In this document: piece after piece, positions 33,126 through 42,491 of the stretch
Position numbering within the stretch: the first letter of the stretch is position 1
Layout of the letters: each line of letters begins with the position of its first letter
Assembly: GCA_028284665.1 (NCBI GenBank)
Contig: JANQRG010000035.1
Location: 124,001 to 188,000, forward strand
From: Croceivirga sp.
GTDB taxonomy: Bacteria; Bacteroidota; Bacteroidia; Flavobacteriales; Flavobacteriaceae
DNA length: 64,000 bases
Direction of reading: 5' to 3'
The notes under the pieces: generated by a model
Databases searched by the model: none
What the model saw: only the letters and a program-made list of their open reading frames with translations
Told to the model about the DNA's origin: nothing
Position numbers and translations under genes: made by a program

Positions 33126-34169
33126 ATGAAAATAGCTTTAGTAGAACTAAGCGAAAGCCATGAAGAGTGTTTATATAGCCAGGTACAATTTCTTTCGGGA
33201 GGTGCTTCAGTAGACTTGTATCTGCATCCCCGTCATAAAACTCAGGTAGCCCCTTATCACCACCACTGCAAAGAAATTTTCTTTATCCCAATACGGTTTG
33301 GGTTTGTAAAAAGAATTGGACTGGCCTTCTCTTTAGCAAAAACCTTGGCCGGTTATGATAAGGTGATTTTCAATACAGCCAGTTCAAGCAAGCTCTTACG
33401 GAACACAGTGCTATTATTGAATTTTTTCACTGCGGAGTGCATAGGTGTGCTTCATAACACCAGAAAATTAGAATCTAGTTTTACCCAATGGCTAATCTCC
33501 TCTAAGATCAAGAAATACTTTGTGCTTAATGACTACCTGCTTAAGGTAGTCCCTAAAAACAAAACGATTCGACTACAAAGCTTTTATCCGATATTCTTCC
33601 CTCCATTTTCCACACCTATTGAGAAACCCAAAGGGGAGATATGGCTGGTTGTCCCGGGAAGTATCGATTTTGAGAGAAGGGATTACACAAGACTCATTAC
33701 CGCATTGAAAACAACTCCCCACAACAAGATATTAAAGATCGTGATCCTGGGAAGACTTAATGGAGCATCAAAAGACGGGGAAAAGCTGCTTCAGCAGATC
33801 TCGGAAAATAGCATTCGTCATTATTTCATCACATTTCAAGATTTCATCCCCAATGAAGTCTTCCACGCTTACATTAAAAACGCAGACTTTATACTGCCCC
33901 TTTTGACACTAAATGATGCATATCTTACGTATAAAATATCCGGAAGTTTTAATCTGGCCTTTGCCTATAAAAAACCGTTATGCTGTCATGACTTCTTTAC
34001 CCCTATCCAAGATATCTCCGAAAATGCTTTTTTTTATAGTGCTTCATCCCTCCCGGAGGTATTACAGTCCTTAGCTAAGGCTAAAACCTCTTCGAAACCG
34101 CTGTACGAGGCTCCCAAATGGGATTTTACATTTCAAAGCACACGGTATCTGCACTTCATAAATGCCTGA
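33126..34169 (+). CDS. putative glycosyltransferase (GT-B type)
   Basis: Protein of 347 residues from ATG 33126 (upstream in-frame TTG at 33099 rejected: no homology-like sequence). The C-terminal half has a GT-B-like layout: WLVVPGSIDFERRDYTRLI, LKIVILGRLNG, HAYIKNADFILPLLTLND, and ISGSFNLAFAYKKPLCCHDF, reminiscent of GT4-type donor sites, but the usual E-x7-E is weak. The N-terminal half is not diagnostic. It sits second in the glycosyltransferase run. Substrate unknown. Confidence 0.68.
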   Translation: MKIALVELSESHEECLYSQVQFLSGGASVDLYLHPRHKTQVAPYHHHCKEIFFIPIRFGFVKRIGLAFSLAKTLAGYDKVIFNTASSSKLLRNTVLLLNFFTAECIGVLHNTRKLESSFTQWLISSKIKKYFVLNDYLLKVVPKNKTIRLQSFYPIFFPPFSTPIEKPKGEIWLVVPGSIDFERRDYTRLITALKTTPHNKILKIVILGRLNGASKDGEKLLQQISENSIRHYFITFQDFIPNEVFHAYIKNADFILPLLTLNDAYLTYKISGSFNLAFAYKKPLCCHDFFTPIQDISENAFFYSASSLPEVLQSLAKAKTSSKPLYEAPKWDFTFQSTRYLHFINA

Positions 34170-34250
34170 TTGCCTAAAACGCTTACCGTGAATCCTATTA
34201 GTAATTACAAAAGAAATGGTAGTTTTACGCGTTTAGTTTTTTTGCACACC

Positions 34251-35363
34251 ATGAGAATAGGCTACGATGCCAAGCGAATCTTTCACAATAGTACTGGACT
34301 AGGAAACTACGGCAGGGATATTGTGCGGATTCTCAACGAGTATTCGATAATTGAAGAGTTTTTCCTCTTCAATACTAAAAAATCTACTTTGGAAACATCG
34401 TTGTCGCTAGAGAAGGCCACTATAGTGTACCCTAAAGGATGGTTCTGGAAGCTTTTTCCTTCGGTTTGGCGCCTTATTGGGCAATGGAAACAAATTAAAA
34501 CAGTAGGACTCGATGGCTTTCATGGCCTATCCGGCGAAATTCCGATACACTTTAAAAAAAATAAGGTTCCGAAAATTGTTACCATTCACGATCTGATTTT
34601 TTTAAGTCATCCCAATTTTTATAACGTTTGGGACAGAATCATCTATAAACTCAAGTTTAAGTATGCCGTAAGTACAGCAGACCATATTGTGGCTATCAGT
34701 GAACAAACCAAAAAGGATATCTCTAAGTTCCTGAAGGTAGATCCCGGAAAAATTACGGTAATCTACCAGGGCTGCAATACCGCATATAAAAAAGACTACA
34801 GTACAGAACAGAAAGAACAGGTACGCAAAAAGTACGCCCTCCCGGAAGCTTATGTGCTAAACGTGGGAACATTACAGGAACGAAAAAACGCATTAAGCTT
34901 ACTAAAGGCGATTGAAGGAACTCCTTATCATGTCGTTCTTGTGGGAAATGAAAAAAAGTATGCCAAAAAAATATATAGCTACATTAGGACTAAAAGACTA
35001 GAGCATCAGGTCACCTTTATTAAAAATGTTGATGTCGCTGAATTGGCCATGATCTATCAGATGGCCACGGTATTTTGCTATCCTTCCATTTGTGAAGGTT
35101 TTGGAATTCCCATTATCGAAGCACTCTACAGTAAAATTCCAGTAGTGGTCACAAGTAACGGTTGTTTTCCGGAAGCTGCAGGCCCTGATTCCATATATAT
35201 TGACCCCAATAATCCCATGGAGATAAAAAATGAATTAGAAAGATTATTCAAAAACCCCCGGGAACGAACAGAAATCGCCGCTAAAGGCTATGCTTATGTC
35301 CAGCGTTTCTCAGACGAGAATGTGGCTAAAAACCTATTGGCACTCTATCAATCTATAGTATGA
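34251..35363 (+). CDS. family 4 glycosyltransferase
   Basis: GT-B retaining glycosyltransferase of 370 residues. ATG 34251 gives the typical N terminus MRIGYDAKRIFHNSTGLGNY; the upstream frame to 34170 is unlike the family. Visible are KIVTIHDLIFLSHP, VAISEQTKKDISKFL, VLNVGTLQERKNALSLLKAI (start of the donor domain), and the signature CYPSICEGFGIPIIEAL with E-x7-E followed by PVVVTSNGCFPEAAG. It ends in a TGATG overlap with the next gene, so the two are co-translated. Confidence 0.93.
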   Translation: MRIGYDAKRIFHNSTGLGNYGRDIVRILNEYSIIEEFFLFNTKKSTLETSLSLEKATIVYPKGWFWKLFPSVWRLIGQWKQIKTVGLDGFHGLSGEIPIHFKKNKVPKIVTIHDLIFLSHPNFYNVWDRIIYKLKFKYAVSTADHIVAISEQTKKDISKFLKVDPGKITVIYQGCNTAYKKDYSTEQKEQVRKKYALPEAYVLNVGTLQERKNALSLLKAIEGTPYHVVLVGNEKKYAKKIYSYIRTKRLEHQVTFIKNVDVAELAMIYQMATVFCYPSICEGFGIPIIEALYSKIPVVVTSNGCFPEAAGPDSIYIDPNNPMEIKNELERLFKNPRERTEIAAKGYAYVQRFSDENVAKNLLALYQSIV

Positions 35364-36448
35364 TGGAACATATCTGCTTTTTTAATACTGCCATTGCCTG
35401 GGGTGGAGGGGAAAAATGGCACTTCGAGGTAAGTGCCTATCTGCACCACAAAGGACATCCCCTAATCGTTTTTGCGCACAAGAACAGTGCATTGTTGCAA
35501 AAGTTGATACGAGCCAAAATTCCGGCCGAGCCAGTCGAGATAACGAACCTCAGCTTTCTGAATCCTTTTACCTACACCAAACTGAAACGACAATTAAGCA
35601 GGTATCCCATTAAAACGATAGTAATGAACCTTTCCCGGGATGTCAAAATCGCAGGACGATGCGCCAAGGCCCTGGGTATAAAAAATATAGTGTACAGAAG
35701 AGGCAGCGCTATACCCGTTAAAAATACAGTATTGAATCGCTATTATTTTGGCAATGTACTTACGGCAGTATTGACCAATTCTGTAGCTACCAAACGAACC
35801 GTTCTGGAGAAAAACCCAAGGCTATTCCCTGAGGAAAAAATTCAAGTGATCTATAATGGAATTGAAGTATCGGAAGATTGCAATCCCCAGGGCAACAAAA
35901 AACAAGGGGAAACAATACCTTTTGTGGTACTTACTCTCGGGCGACTAGAGGCGCAAAAAAACCAAAAATTCCTGCTTGACCTTGCACAGGAACTCCAAAC
36001 CCGCAAAATACATTTTAAGATCTTCATTGGCGGTGAGGGACGCTTAAAAGCAAGCTTACAGCAGTCTATTCACGATAGGGGTTTAGCGGAAGTGGTAGAA
36101 TTATGCGGCTTTATTGAAGACCCCGTTGTGTTTATTCAAAAGGCCGATGTTTTCGTTTTGCCGTCACTTTGGGAAGGATTTGGTTATGTGCTGGCAGAGG
36201 CAGCACTTTGTCAAAAACCAGTTATTGCTTTTGATCTTAGCAGTAATCCGGAACTCGTAGTTCCTGAGGAAACGGGTTTTTTAATTCCAAAAAATGATCT
36301 TAAAGCATTTGCCGATGCCGTATATACCTTATACCATAATCCAGAATTGGCTGCAAAAATGGGAAAATGGGGACGGCAGCATGTCCTGGAGCACTTTGAT
36401 AAGGAAAAACAGTTGTTAAAAGTTGAAGCATATTTATTAGATGGGTAA
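35360..36448 (+). CDS. family 4 glycosyltransferase
   Basis: GT-B retaining glycosyltransferase of 362 residues. N-terminal NTAIAWGGGEKWHFEVSAYL fits the GG-loop of the acceptor domain. The donor domain shows VVLTLGRLEAQKNQKFLLDL, IGGEGRLKASL, and the signature LPSLWEGFGYVLAEAAL (E-x7-E). Start may be ATG 35360 or 35363; both overlap the previous stop. Its end overlaps the next gene by eight bases. Sugar unknown. Confidence 0.93.
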   Translation: MMEHICFFNTAIAWGGGEKWHFEVSAYLHHKGHPLIVFAHKNSALLQKLIRAKIPAEPVEITNLSFLNPFTYTKLKRQLSRYPIKTIVMNLSRDVKIAGRCAKALGIKNIVYRRGSAIPVKNTVLNRYYFGNVLTAVLTNSVATKRTVLEKNPRLFPEEKIQVIYNGIEVSEDCNPQGNKKQGETIPFVVLTLGRLEAQKNQKFLLDLAQELQTRKIHFKIFIGGEGRLKASLQQSIHDRGLAEVVELCGFIEDPVVFIQKADVFVLPSLWEGFGYVLAEAALCQKPVIAFDLSSNPELVVPEETGFLIPKNDLKAFADAVYTLYHNPELAAKMGKWGRQHVLEHFDKEKQLLKVEAYLLDG

Positions 36449-37214
36449 AGGGAAGAATAAAATATCTGCCTTATTGATTACCTTCAACGAAGAAGATAAC
36501 ATTCATGAAGTATTGGATAACATTGCTTTTGCAGATGAAATTATCGTAGTGGATTCTTTTAGTACCGATAAGACAGTCGATCTGATTAAAAAAAAACCGG
36601 ACATCACGATGGTGCAAAGGGCTTTTAAGAACTATACAGATCAGAAGCAATTTGCCCTTGAACAAGCGCAAAACGAATGGATCCTTTTCCTTGATGCTGA
36701 TGAACGTATGCCTGAACCTTTGATAAAAGAGGTGCTCGATGTAGTACATTCCAACGGAGCCACTGCTTCTGCCTATTATTTCCTGAGAACATTCATGTTT
36801 AAGAAAAGTGTCCTTCGATTTAGCGGATGGCAAACCGACAAAAACTATAGGCTTTTCAAAAAAGATAAAGTCAAGTTTTCGGAAGACAGGATCGTCCACG
36901 AAACCTTAGTCGTGGATGGCCCCTCGGAAACCTTGAAAAATAAGCTCATTCATTACTCTTATAAAAATTATACCGATTATAGATCAAAAATGATCAAATA
37001 CGGTAAATTGAAGGCGAAAGAAGAATTTGAAAAAGGAAAAAAGGCTTACTGGTACCACTTTCTTTTCCGGCCTTTTTACAAATTTTTTAATCACTATTTT
37101 TTGCGGTTAGGAATATTAGATGGAAAAAAAGGAGTAATTATTTGCTACCTCAATGCCCTTGGGGTATGGTCCCGTTATCAAGAACTCAAAAAATTGGCCA
37201 AGGCTAACCCATAA
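36441..37214 (+). CDS. family 2 glycosyltransferase (WaaE-like), paralogue of 32221
   Basis: GT-A enzyme of 257 residues, clearly paralogous to the first gene of the cluster: SALLITFNEEDNIHEVLDNI, DEIIVVDSFSTDKT, WILFLDADERM, FSGWQTDKNYRLFKKDKV. The ATG overlaps the end of the preceding gene by eight bases. Two WaaE-type copies in one cluster suggest two similar linkages in the glycan. No membrane segments. Confidence 0.92.
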   Translation: MGKGKNKISALLITFNEEDNIHEVLDNIAFADEIIVVDSFSTDKTVDLIKKKPDITMVQRAFKNYTDQKQFALEQAQNEWILFLDADERMPEPLIKEVLDVVHSNGATASAYYFLRTFMFKKSVLRFSGWQTDKNYRLFKKDKVKFSEDRIVHETLVVDGPSETLKNKLIHYSYKNYTDYRSKMIKYGKLKAKEEFEKGKKAYWYHFLFRPFYKFFNHYFLRLGILDGKKGVIICYLNALGVWSRYQELKKLAKANP

Positions 37215-37218
37215 CACT

Positions 37219-38313
37219 ATGAAAAACCGTCAAGATAAGAGCCCCTTAGTCATTTTTTGCCCTACAAAAGGGTGGGGAGGAATTGAAAAAAACGTTAGGC
37301 TGCGAGCGGGATACTTTGGGAAACAGGGCCATGAAGTTCATGTGGTTTTACTCCAAAACCGATTTCAGGAACGCTTTGATGGTCTGGAAAATGTCCATAT
37401 CAAAAATGTGAACAAACGCGGGGGTGATCTGAACCTTATGGTCATTCTTCGATATGTACGCTTCCTTAGGCGTGTGAAACCCTACACCGTTTTTTCCCCG
37501 CTGAAAAGGGATTGGTGGCTGGTTACGGTATCGGCTTACTTGTCTGGTGTACCCAATATTGTGTTGTACCTGGGTAATCGAAGAAAAATTAGAAAGGGAT
37601 TAAAGTACTATACTGTTTTCAGGACGTTGAAGGCTAAAATGATTGTGAACTGCCAGGCCTTAAAAAGGCACTTGACCAGCACAACTGACTATTTTACGGA
37701 TTCGAACCTTTTTCAAATCTATACCGGGATACCACTCCCCGTACTTGAGGGAGAAAGAATGGATTTTCGGGGGCTTCTGGGTTTGGAAAAGGACACTATT
37801 ATCATTGGAGTAGTGGGGTGGATCAACTACCGAAAAGGCTTTGACCAACTACCCGACATTGCCCGGAAACTCCCGGATAATTTCCATTTTGTCCACGCAG
37901 GTACAGGAGGATTCGATCTGGATGCCGATCAACTGATGCGGGAGAATCCCGAAGTAGCCCACAGGATCCACTGGCTAGGACACCAGAGCAATATGGATGC
38001 CTTTTTTAGGGGAATAGATGTTTTTTTGCTCTGCTCCCGCTCAGAGAGTTTAGCCAATGTCCTTAATGAAACTATGGGTCATGGTAAACCCATAGTATCT
38101 ACGAGGGCGCCAGGTAGTGATGAACTATTGGGGGACAGCGAATATGGTATATTAACCCCGGTGGAAGATGTCTCCGCTATGGCGAAAGGGATTCTGGATA
38201 TTGCCACAGGGACTGTGGTATTTGACCCTCAAAAGCAACGGAAACGAATGAAAGATCATTTCAGTATAGAACAAATGATGCAAAACTATGCCACCGTTTT
38301 CTTTCCAAAGTAG
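37219..38313 (+). CDS. family 4 glycosyltransferase
   Basis: GT-B retaining glycosyltransferase of 364 residues from ATG 37219, five bases after the previous stop. N-terminal IFCPTKGWGGIEKNVRLRAG is the acceptor-domain loop. The donor domain has IIGVVGWINYRKGFDQLPDI, HWLGHQSNMDAFFRGIDVFL, and LLCSRSESLANVLNETMGHG, in which the E-x7-E pattern (SESLANVLNE) is kept. It closes the run; a promoter for the CCA enzyme follows. Confidence 0.93.
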   Translation: MKNRQDKSPLVIFCPTKGWGGIEKNVRLRAGYFGKQGHEVHVVLLQNRFQERFDGLENVHIKNVNKRGGDLNLMVILRYVRFLRRVKPYTVFSPLKRDWWLVTVSAYLSGVPNIVLYLGNRRKIRKGLKYYTVFRTLKAKMIVNCQALKRHLTSTTDYFTDSNLFQIYTGIPLPVLEGERMDFRGLLGLEKDTIIIGVVGWINYRKGFDQLPDIARKLPDNFHFVHAGTGGFDLDADQLMRENPEVAHRIHWLGHQSNMDAFFRGIDVFLLCSRSESLANVLNETMGHGKPIVSTRAPGSDELLGDSEYGILTPVEDVSAMAKGILDIATGTVVFDPQKQRKRMKDHFSIEQMMQNYATVFFPK

Positions 38314-38343
38314 TACGTACTAAAAGTAAATACACCGAAGCCT

Positions 38344-38351
38344 TATCTTTG
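38344..38351 (+). promoter_or_regulatory. -7 promoter element for the CCA-adding enzyme
   Basis: TATCTTTG, an exact TAnnTTTG match, lies 8 nt before the ATG at 38360, predicting a nearly leaderless transcript. Confidence 0.5.
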
Positions 38352-38359
38352 CAGTCCGA

Positions 38360-39784
38360 ATGGAGGAACTGTATAAAAATGCCATAATGCATCCCATTTT
38401 TAAAGTCATCGGCGAAGCAGCAGATGAACTTCAGGTAGATGCCTATGTAATCGGAGGTTTTGTGCGCGACTTTTTTTTAGGAAAGGTAATCCCCAAAGAT
38501 ATCGATGTTGTCGCTGTGGGCAGTGGTATTGCCCTTGCTGAAAAAGTGGGGACCAAACTAAAGAATAGACCTCAGGTAAAAGTTTTCAAAAATTTTGGTA
38601 CAGCCATGTTGAAATACGATGCCTGGGAGCTTGAATTTGTTGGAGCGAGGAAAGAGAGTTACCAGCGCAACAGCCGTAAGCCCATTGTGGAAAATGGTAG
38701 CCTCGCGGATGATCAGAACCGCCGGGATTTTACGATAAACGCGCTCGCGATTGGTTTAAATCAACACCATTTTGGCAAGCTTTTAGACCCATTTAATGGA
38801 TTGGAAGATCTAAGTGCTAAAATAATCCGAACACCTTTAGCTCCTTCAATTACGTATTCGGATGATCCGTTGCGAATGTTGCGGGCTATCCGCTTTGCTA
38901 CGCAACTCCGTTTTGAAATTGAATTGAAGTCCCTTCAGGCCATTTCTGAAAACAGGGAGCGTATAAAAATTGTTTCCAAAGAACGAATTGTAGACGAGAT
39001 CCATAAGATACTGATGGCCAAAAAGCCCTCATTAGGATTTGCATTGCTGCAGCAAACCGGTTTGCTCCCTTACATTTTCCCTGAGCTGGCCGCGTTGCAA
39101 GGCATTGAGGAAATAGAGGGACAACGGCATAAGGACAATTTCTGGCACACCCTTGAGGTAGTGGACAATATTGCGGGCACCACGGATAAATTATGGTTGA
39201 GATGGGCGGCCCTTTTGCACGATATTGGCAAAGCCCCTACCAAAAGATTTGATAAAAGAATTGGCTGGACCTTTCACGGGCATGAATTTGTAGGAAGCAA
39301 AATGGTATACAAGCTCTTTAAACGGCTACGAATGCCACTAAATGAAAAAATGAAGTTTGTACAGAAAATAGTATTGTTGAGTTCTCGCCCCATCATACTT
39401 TCGGAAGATCATGTTACGGATTCCGCAGTGCGACGGCTTATCTTTGATGCCGGGGAGTCTATTGAAGACTTGATGAGACTTTGCGAGGCAGATATCACTA
39501 CTAAGAATCCAAAAAAGCAACGAAAGTATCTCAACAATTTTAAATTGGTGCGACAGAAAATCAGGGAAGTGGAAGAACGGGATCGCATCCGCAACTTTCA
39601 ACCTCCTATTTCCGGGGTGGAAATCATGAAGACCTTCAACTTACGCCCTTCTAAAGAAATCGGGATCATCAAGGAAGCGATAAAAGAGGCAATTCTGGAA
39701 GGTGAGATCCCCAATGAACACAAAGCAGCCCGCCAATTCATGTTAAAAAAAGGAGAGGAACTTGGTCTTAAACAATCTAACTAA
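38360..39784 (+). CDS. cca: tRNA CCA nucleotidyltransferase / poly(A) polymerase family with HD domain
   Basis: Class II nucleotidyltransferase of 474 residues that builds or repairs the 3' CCA end of tRNAs. The head domain has [11 protein letters not shown] (loop before the acids) and DIDVVAVG (DxD). The neck shows [12 protein letters not shown] and [17 protein letters not shown]-terminal HD domain is marked by [10 protein letters not shown] and [11 protein letters not shown]. The HD domain is common in bacterial CCA enzymes of this type. The stop shares bases with the ATG of the next gene (TAATG). Confidence 0.93.
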   Translation: MEELYKNAIMHPIFKVIGEAADELQVDAYVIGGFVRDFFLGKVIPKDIDVVAVGSGIALAEKVGTKLKNRPQVKVFKNFGTAMLKYDAWELEFVGARKESYQRNSRKPIVENGSLADDQNRRDFTINALAIGLNQHHFGKLLDPFNGLEDLSAKIIRTPLAPSITYSDDPLRMLRAIRFATQLRFEIELKSLQAISENRERIKIVSKERIVDEIHKILMAKKPSLGFALLQQTGLLPYIFPELAALQGIEEIEGQRHKDNFWHTLEVVDNIAGTTDKLWLRWAALLHDIGKAPTKRFDKRIGWTFHGHEFVGSKMVYKLFKRLRMPLNEKMKFVQKIVLLSSRPIILSEDHVTDSAVRRLIFDAGESIEDLMRLCEADITTKNPKKQRKYLNNFKLVRQKIREVEERDRIRNFQPPISGVEIMKTFNLRPSKEIGIIKEAIKEAILEGEIPNEHKAARQFMLKKGEELGLKQSN

Positions 39785-40818
39785 TGCAGAAAAATTTTCT
39801 AACTACTGCTAAAGTCGCCCTATTATTGGTGTATTTGGTGATCGTTGCCGGGGCGGTGGTCAGAATGACCGGAAGTGGTATGGGCTGTCCGGATTGGCCT
39901 AAGTGTTTCGGGTATTATATCCCTCCACTCGAGGTGGAAACCTTACAATGGAACCCGAATCGCGATTTTAAAAAAGGACAGGTTATTATCGTAGACGAAA
40001 GCCTTTTGGTAGCGACTTCGGATTTCACCACCGCTGAACAGTTTAATGCTGCCAATTGGAGCCGCTACACCAAACACGATTATGCCCTATTTAATGTATG
40101 GCATACCTGGATAGAATATATCAACAGGCTGTTAGGCGCTTTGGCAGGACTTGCCACCTTAGTTCTTGCACTATTTTCTTTTAGGTACCTGAAAAAGAAA
40201 CCTTGGGTAACCTTGTTTTCATGGCTCATAGTCCTTGGCATGGGATTCCAGGCGTGGTTGGGCGCCACTGTGGTCTATTCTGTGTTAGCGCCAGTCAGAA
40301 TTACCTTGCACATGCTAATGGCCTTGGCCATTGTGGGATTATTGATCTATCTGATCAAAATTGTGGGTCCCAAAACGGTACGACAACCCCAGGCCACCTC
40401 CCTAAAAATATGGGTAGGGGTCTCCTTAGCGCTAACCTTAGTTCAAATTGTATTGGGGACGCAGGTACGCCAGTTTGTAGATGATCAGATCGCATTGGTG
40501 GGAGACACCGCAAAACACCTTTGGTTGGAGCAGCCCCACGTACAGTTTTTCATCCATCGCTCTCTTTCCATTTTGGTACTCGTTACCAATGGATACTTGT
40601 TTTGGCAGATAAAACGAAAAAACCTGAGACTAAAAAAGATCAACTGGGTCATGGGCATTCTGTTGTTGGAAATCGCGACGGGTATTGCAATGTATTATGT
40701 TGACTTTCCTTTTGGAAGTCAACCGCTGCATCTGGTACTCGCCAGCCTGCTATTTGGAGTGCAGTTTTACCTGTTGCTCGAAGTATTTGAACGTGAAAAA
40801 CGTTTTAAAACTTCGTAA
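39784..40818 (+). CDS. ctaA: heme A synthase (COX15/CtaA family)
   Basis: Inner-membrane monooxygenase converting heme O to heme A for cytochrome c oxidase, 344 residues with about eight helices. Typical are VRMTGSGMGCPDWPKCFG near the N terminus (with the conserved Cys), the heme-ligand His in FNVWHTWIEYINRLLGA, in RITLHMLMAL, in HVQFFIHRS, and in PLHLVLASLLFG. The long periplasmic first loop is normal for the COX15-like branch. It overlaps the CCA gene by one base, an accidental or translational link. Confidence 0.93.
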   Translation: MQKNFLTTAKVALLLVYLVIVAGAVVRMTGSGMGCPDWPKCFGYYIPPLEVETLQWNPNRDFKKGQVIIVDESLLVATSDFTTAEQFNAANWSRYTKHDYALFNVWHTWIEYINRLLGALAGLATLVLALFSFRYLKKKPWVTLFSWLIVLGMGFQAWLGATVVYSVLAPVRITLHMLMALAIVGLLIYLIKIVGPKTVRQPQATSLKIWVGVSLALTLVQIVLGTQVRQFVDDQIALVGDTAKHLWLEQPHVQFFIHRSLSILVLVTNGYLFWQIKRKNLRLKKINWVMGILLLEIATGIAMYYVDFPFGSQPLHLVLASLLFGVQFYLLLEVFEREKRFKTS

Positions 40819-40844
40819 CTTTACCCACTTTTCAATTGTGAAGT

Positions 40845-41339
40845 ATGGTTTATAAAATCAGGATTATTCTTGATACTGAAGAAGATATCTTCCGGGATCT
40901 GGAGGTTGAGGAGCAAAGTTCCCTTGAAGAATTTCACAACGCCATTACCCAGGCTTTTGGTTTTATGGGAAATGAAATGGCCGCATTCTATACCTGTGAT
41001 GAGGAATGGAATCAGGATGAAGAAATTCCCTTGTTTGCAATGGGTGAAGATGCCCCTGATACACGTTTGATGAATGAAACGAACTTGAACGATGTGCTTA
41101 CGGAAGCCTCCCCAAGAATGATTTACGTCTATGACTTTTTAAGCATGTGGACCTTTTTTGTGGAGTTAGCCGATATTGTAAACAAGGAGGACGGAAGGGC
41201 CTATCCCAATTTGCTTTTTAGCTTCGGTGAATTGCCGGATACTCCTCCGGAAAAGCGATTCGAATCCCAGCCTTCACTGGATTTGGACGATACCTTTGGA
41301 AGCTATGACGATATGGATTTCGATGAAAATTGGAATTGA
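40845..41339 (+). CDS. pRiA4b ORF-3-like (IS1096 TnpR-passenger) family protein
   Basis: Cytoplasmic acidic protein of 164 residues with the family's start: YKIRIILDTEEDIFRDLEVE, followed by SSLEEFHNAITQAFGF and MAAFYTCDEEWNQ. The C terminus is Asp/Glu-rich. Stand-alone copies are common in Bacteroidota without a transposon, so the name does not imply a mobile element here. It begins 26 nt after ctaA; TAACTTTA at 40816 may be a promoter. Function unknown. Confidence 0.85.
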   Translation: MVYKIRIILDTEEDIFRDLEVEEQSSLEEFHNAITQAFGFMGNEMAAFYTCDEEWNQDEEIPLFAMGEDAPDTRLMNETNLNDVLTEASPRMIYVYDFLSMWTFFVELADIVNKEDGRAYPNLLFSFGELPDTPPEKRFESQPSLDLDDTFGSYDDMDFDENWN

Positions 41340-41432
41340 TCCCTGAAGGCACTGATTGCAAAACATGTAGTAAACCTTAGGTCTCCTGTACTGTTCAAAT
41401 ACGTTACTTTTTACCCCTAACACCAAAAACAA

Positions 41433-42491
41433 ATGCTCAACCTGTACCCTGCTCAGCTCGAAAGTATCTCACTACATCGTGTAGGTAACAAGAGTAAGAA
41501 TGAACCCTTGTTTCTTTCCGCATCGCCCTTTGTCTTGAATGACGAGATCACGGGCCTACTTAAGGAATATTTTTTTAAGCCCTTTCGGGAAAAGGAGGAA
41601 AACTATTTTCGGTTTGATCATGAGGCCGACCTGGAATTCAACGAAATCTTTACAATGGCCGCGGCTATTTTTAAAGACCCGGACGCACTACACACCTATT
41701 CCAAGAAAATTGCTTCTCACCTCTACGAGCAGTCCAATCATCCACACATCAAAAATGGGGAGGTCTATGTAACTTTGATTTCTGACGTAATGGTGGATAA
41801 CCAGAAAACCACTGCTTTGGGCATTTTTAAAAGCGAATTGCGTCATGAGTACCTGGAATTTGAGACATCGGATAACAACCTGGATATTATCATTCGGCAG
41901 GGGGTTAATGTGAACAAATTGGACAAAGGCTGCCTGATTTTTGATCAGGAAAAAGAGAACGGCTTTAAGGTGCTTTCGGTAGACAGTAATCGATATGACA
42001 CCAAGTATTGGTTGGAGAATTTTTTAGGATTAGCACCCCTAACGGACGAGAATTTTTACACCAAAAATTATCTAAAATTTTGCCAGGGATTTGCTAAAGA
42101 TGTGGTACTTCCTGCAGAGGATAAACAACAGGAAGTTCTCTTCATGAACCGGGCGGTCAACCACTTTGCAAAAAACGACGCCTTTGAGGAAACCCGTTTC
42201 CTAAATGAGGTCATGGACAACCCGGAGCTCATCCCCGAGTTCAAACATTACAAAGTAGAAAAGGGGCCAAAGTTCAGTATTGAAGATGTTTCCAATTTTG
42301 ATATCGCCAACAAAGCGGTTTCCGATGCCCGGAAGAAGATCAAAAATGTAATCAATTTGGACACCAACGTCCAGATCCGCTTAGATTTTGTGAACCCCGA
42401 ATCTGCAGAAAAGTTTGTGGAAAAAGGATGGGATGAGGAGCGACAAATGTACTACTATCTGGTTTACTTCAATAAAGAGGAAAAACGTTAG
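41433..42491 (+). CDS. nucleoid-associated protein (NdpA/YejK-like)
   Basis: DNA-binding-type cytoplasmic protein of 352 residues. Family-like segments are LYPAQLESISLHRVGNKSKN, DEADLEFNEIF-type FRFDHEADLEFNEIF, and VYVTLISDVMVDNQKTTALG. It matches the NdpA family of nucleoid-associated proteins. The C-terminal third is charged and helical. Its stop overlaps the stop region of the convergent gene at 42488 by four bases. Role in chromosome organisation is inferred from the family. Confidence 0.85.
   Translation: MLNLYPAQLESISLHRVGNKSKNEPLFLSASPFVLNDEITGLLKEYFFKPFREKEENYFRFDHEADLEFNEIFTMAAAIFKDPDALHTYSKKIASHLYEQSNHPHIKNGEVYVTLISDVMVDNQKTTALGIFKSELRHEYLEFETSDNNLDIIIRQGVNVNKLDKGCLIFDQEKENGFKVLSVDSNRYDTKYWLENFLGLAPLTDENFYTKNYLKFCQGFAKDVVLPAEDKQQEVLFMNRAVNHFAKNDAFEETRFLNEVMDNPELIPEFKHYKVEKGPKFSIEDVSNFDIANKAVSDARKKIKNVINLDTNVQIRLDFVNPESAEKFVEKGWDEERQMYYYLVYFNKEEKR

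Noticed and set aside
40845-41339. Transposon relic suggested by the family name of the pRiA4b ORF-3-like gene
   Set aside because: No inverted repeats or transposase lie around it, and such genes are often stand-alone.
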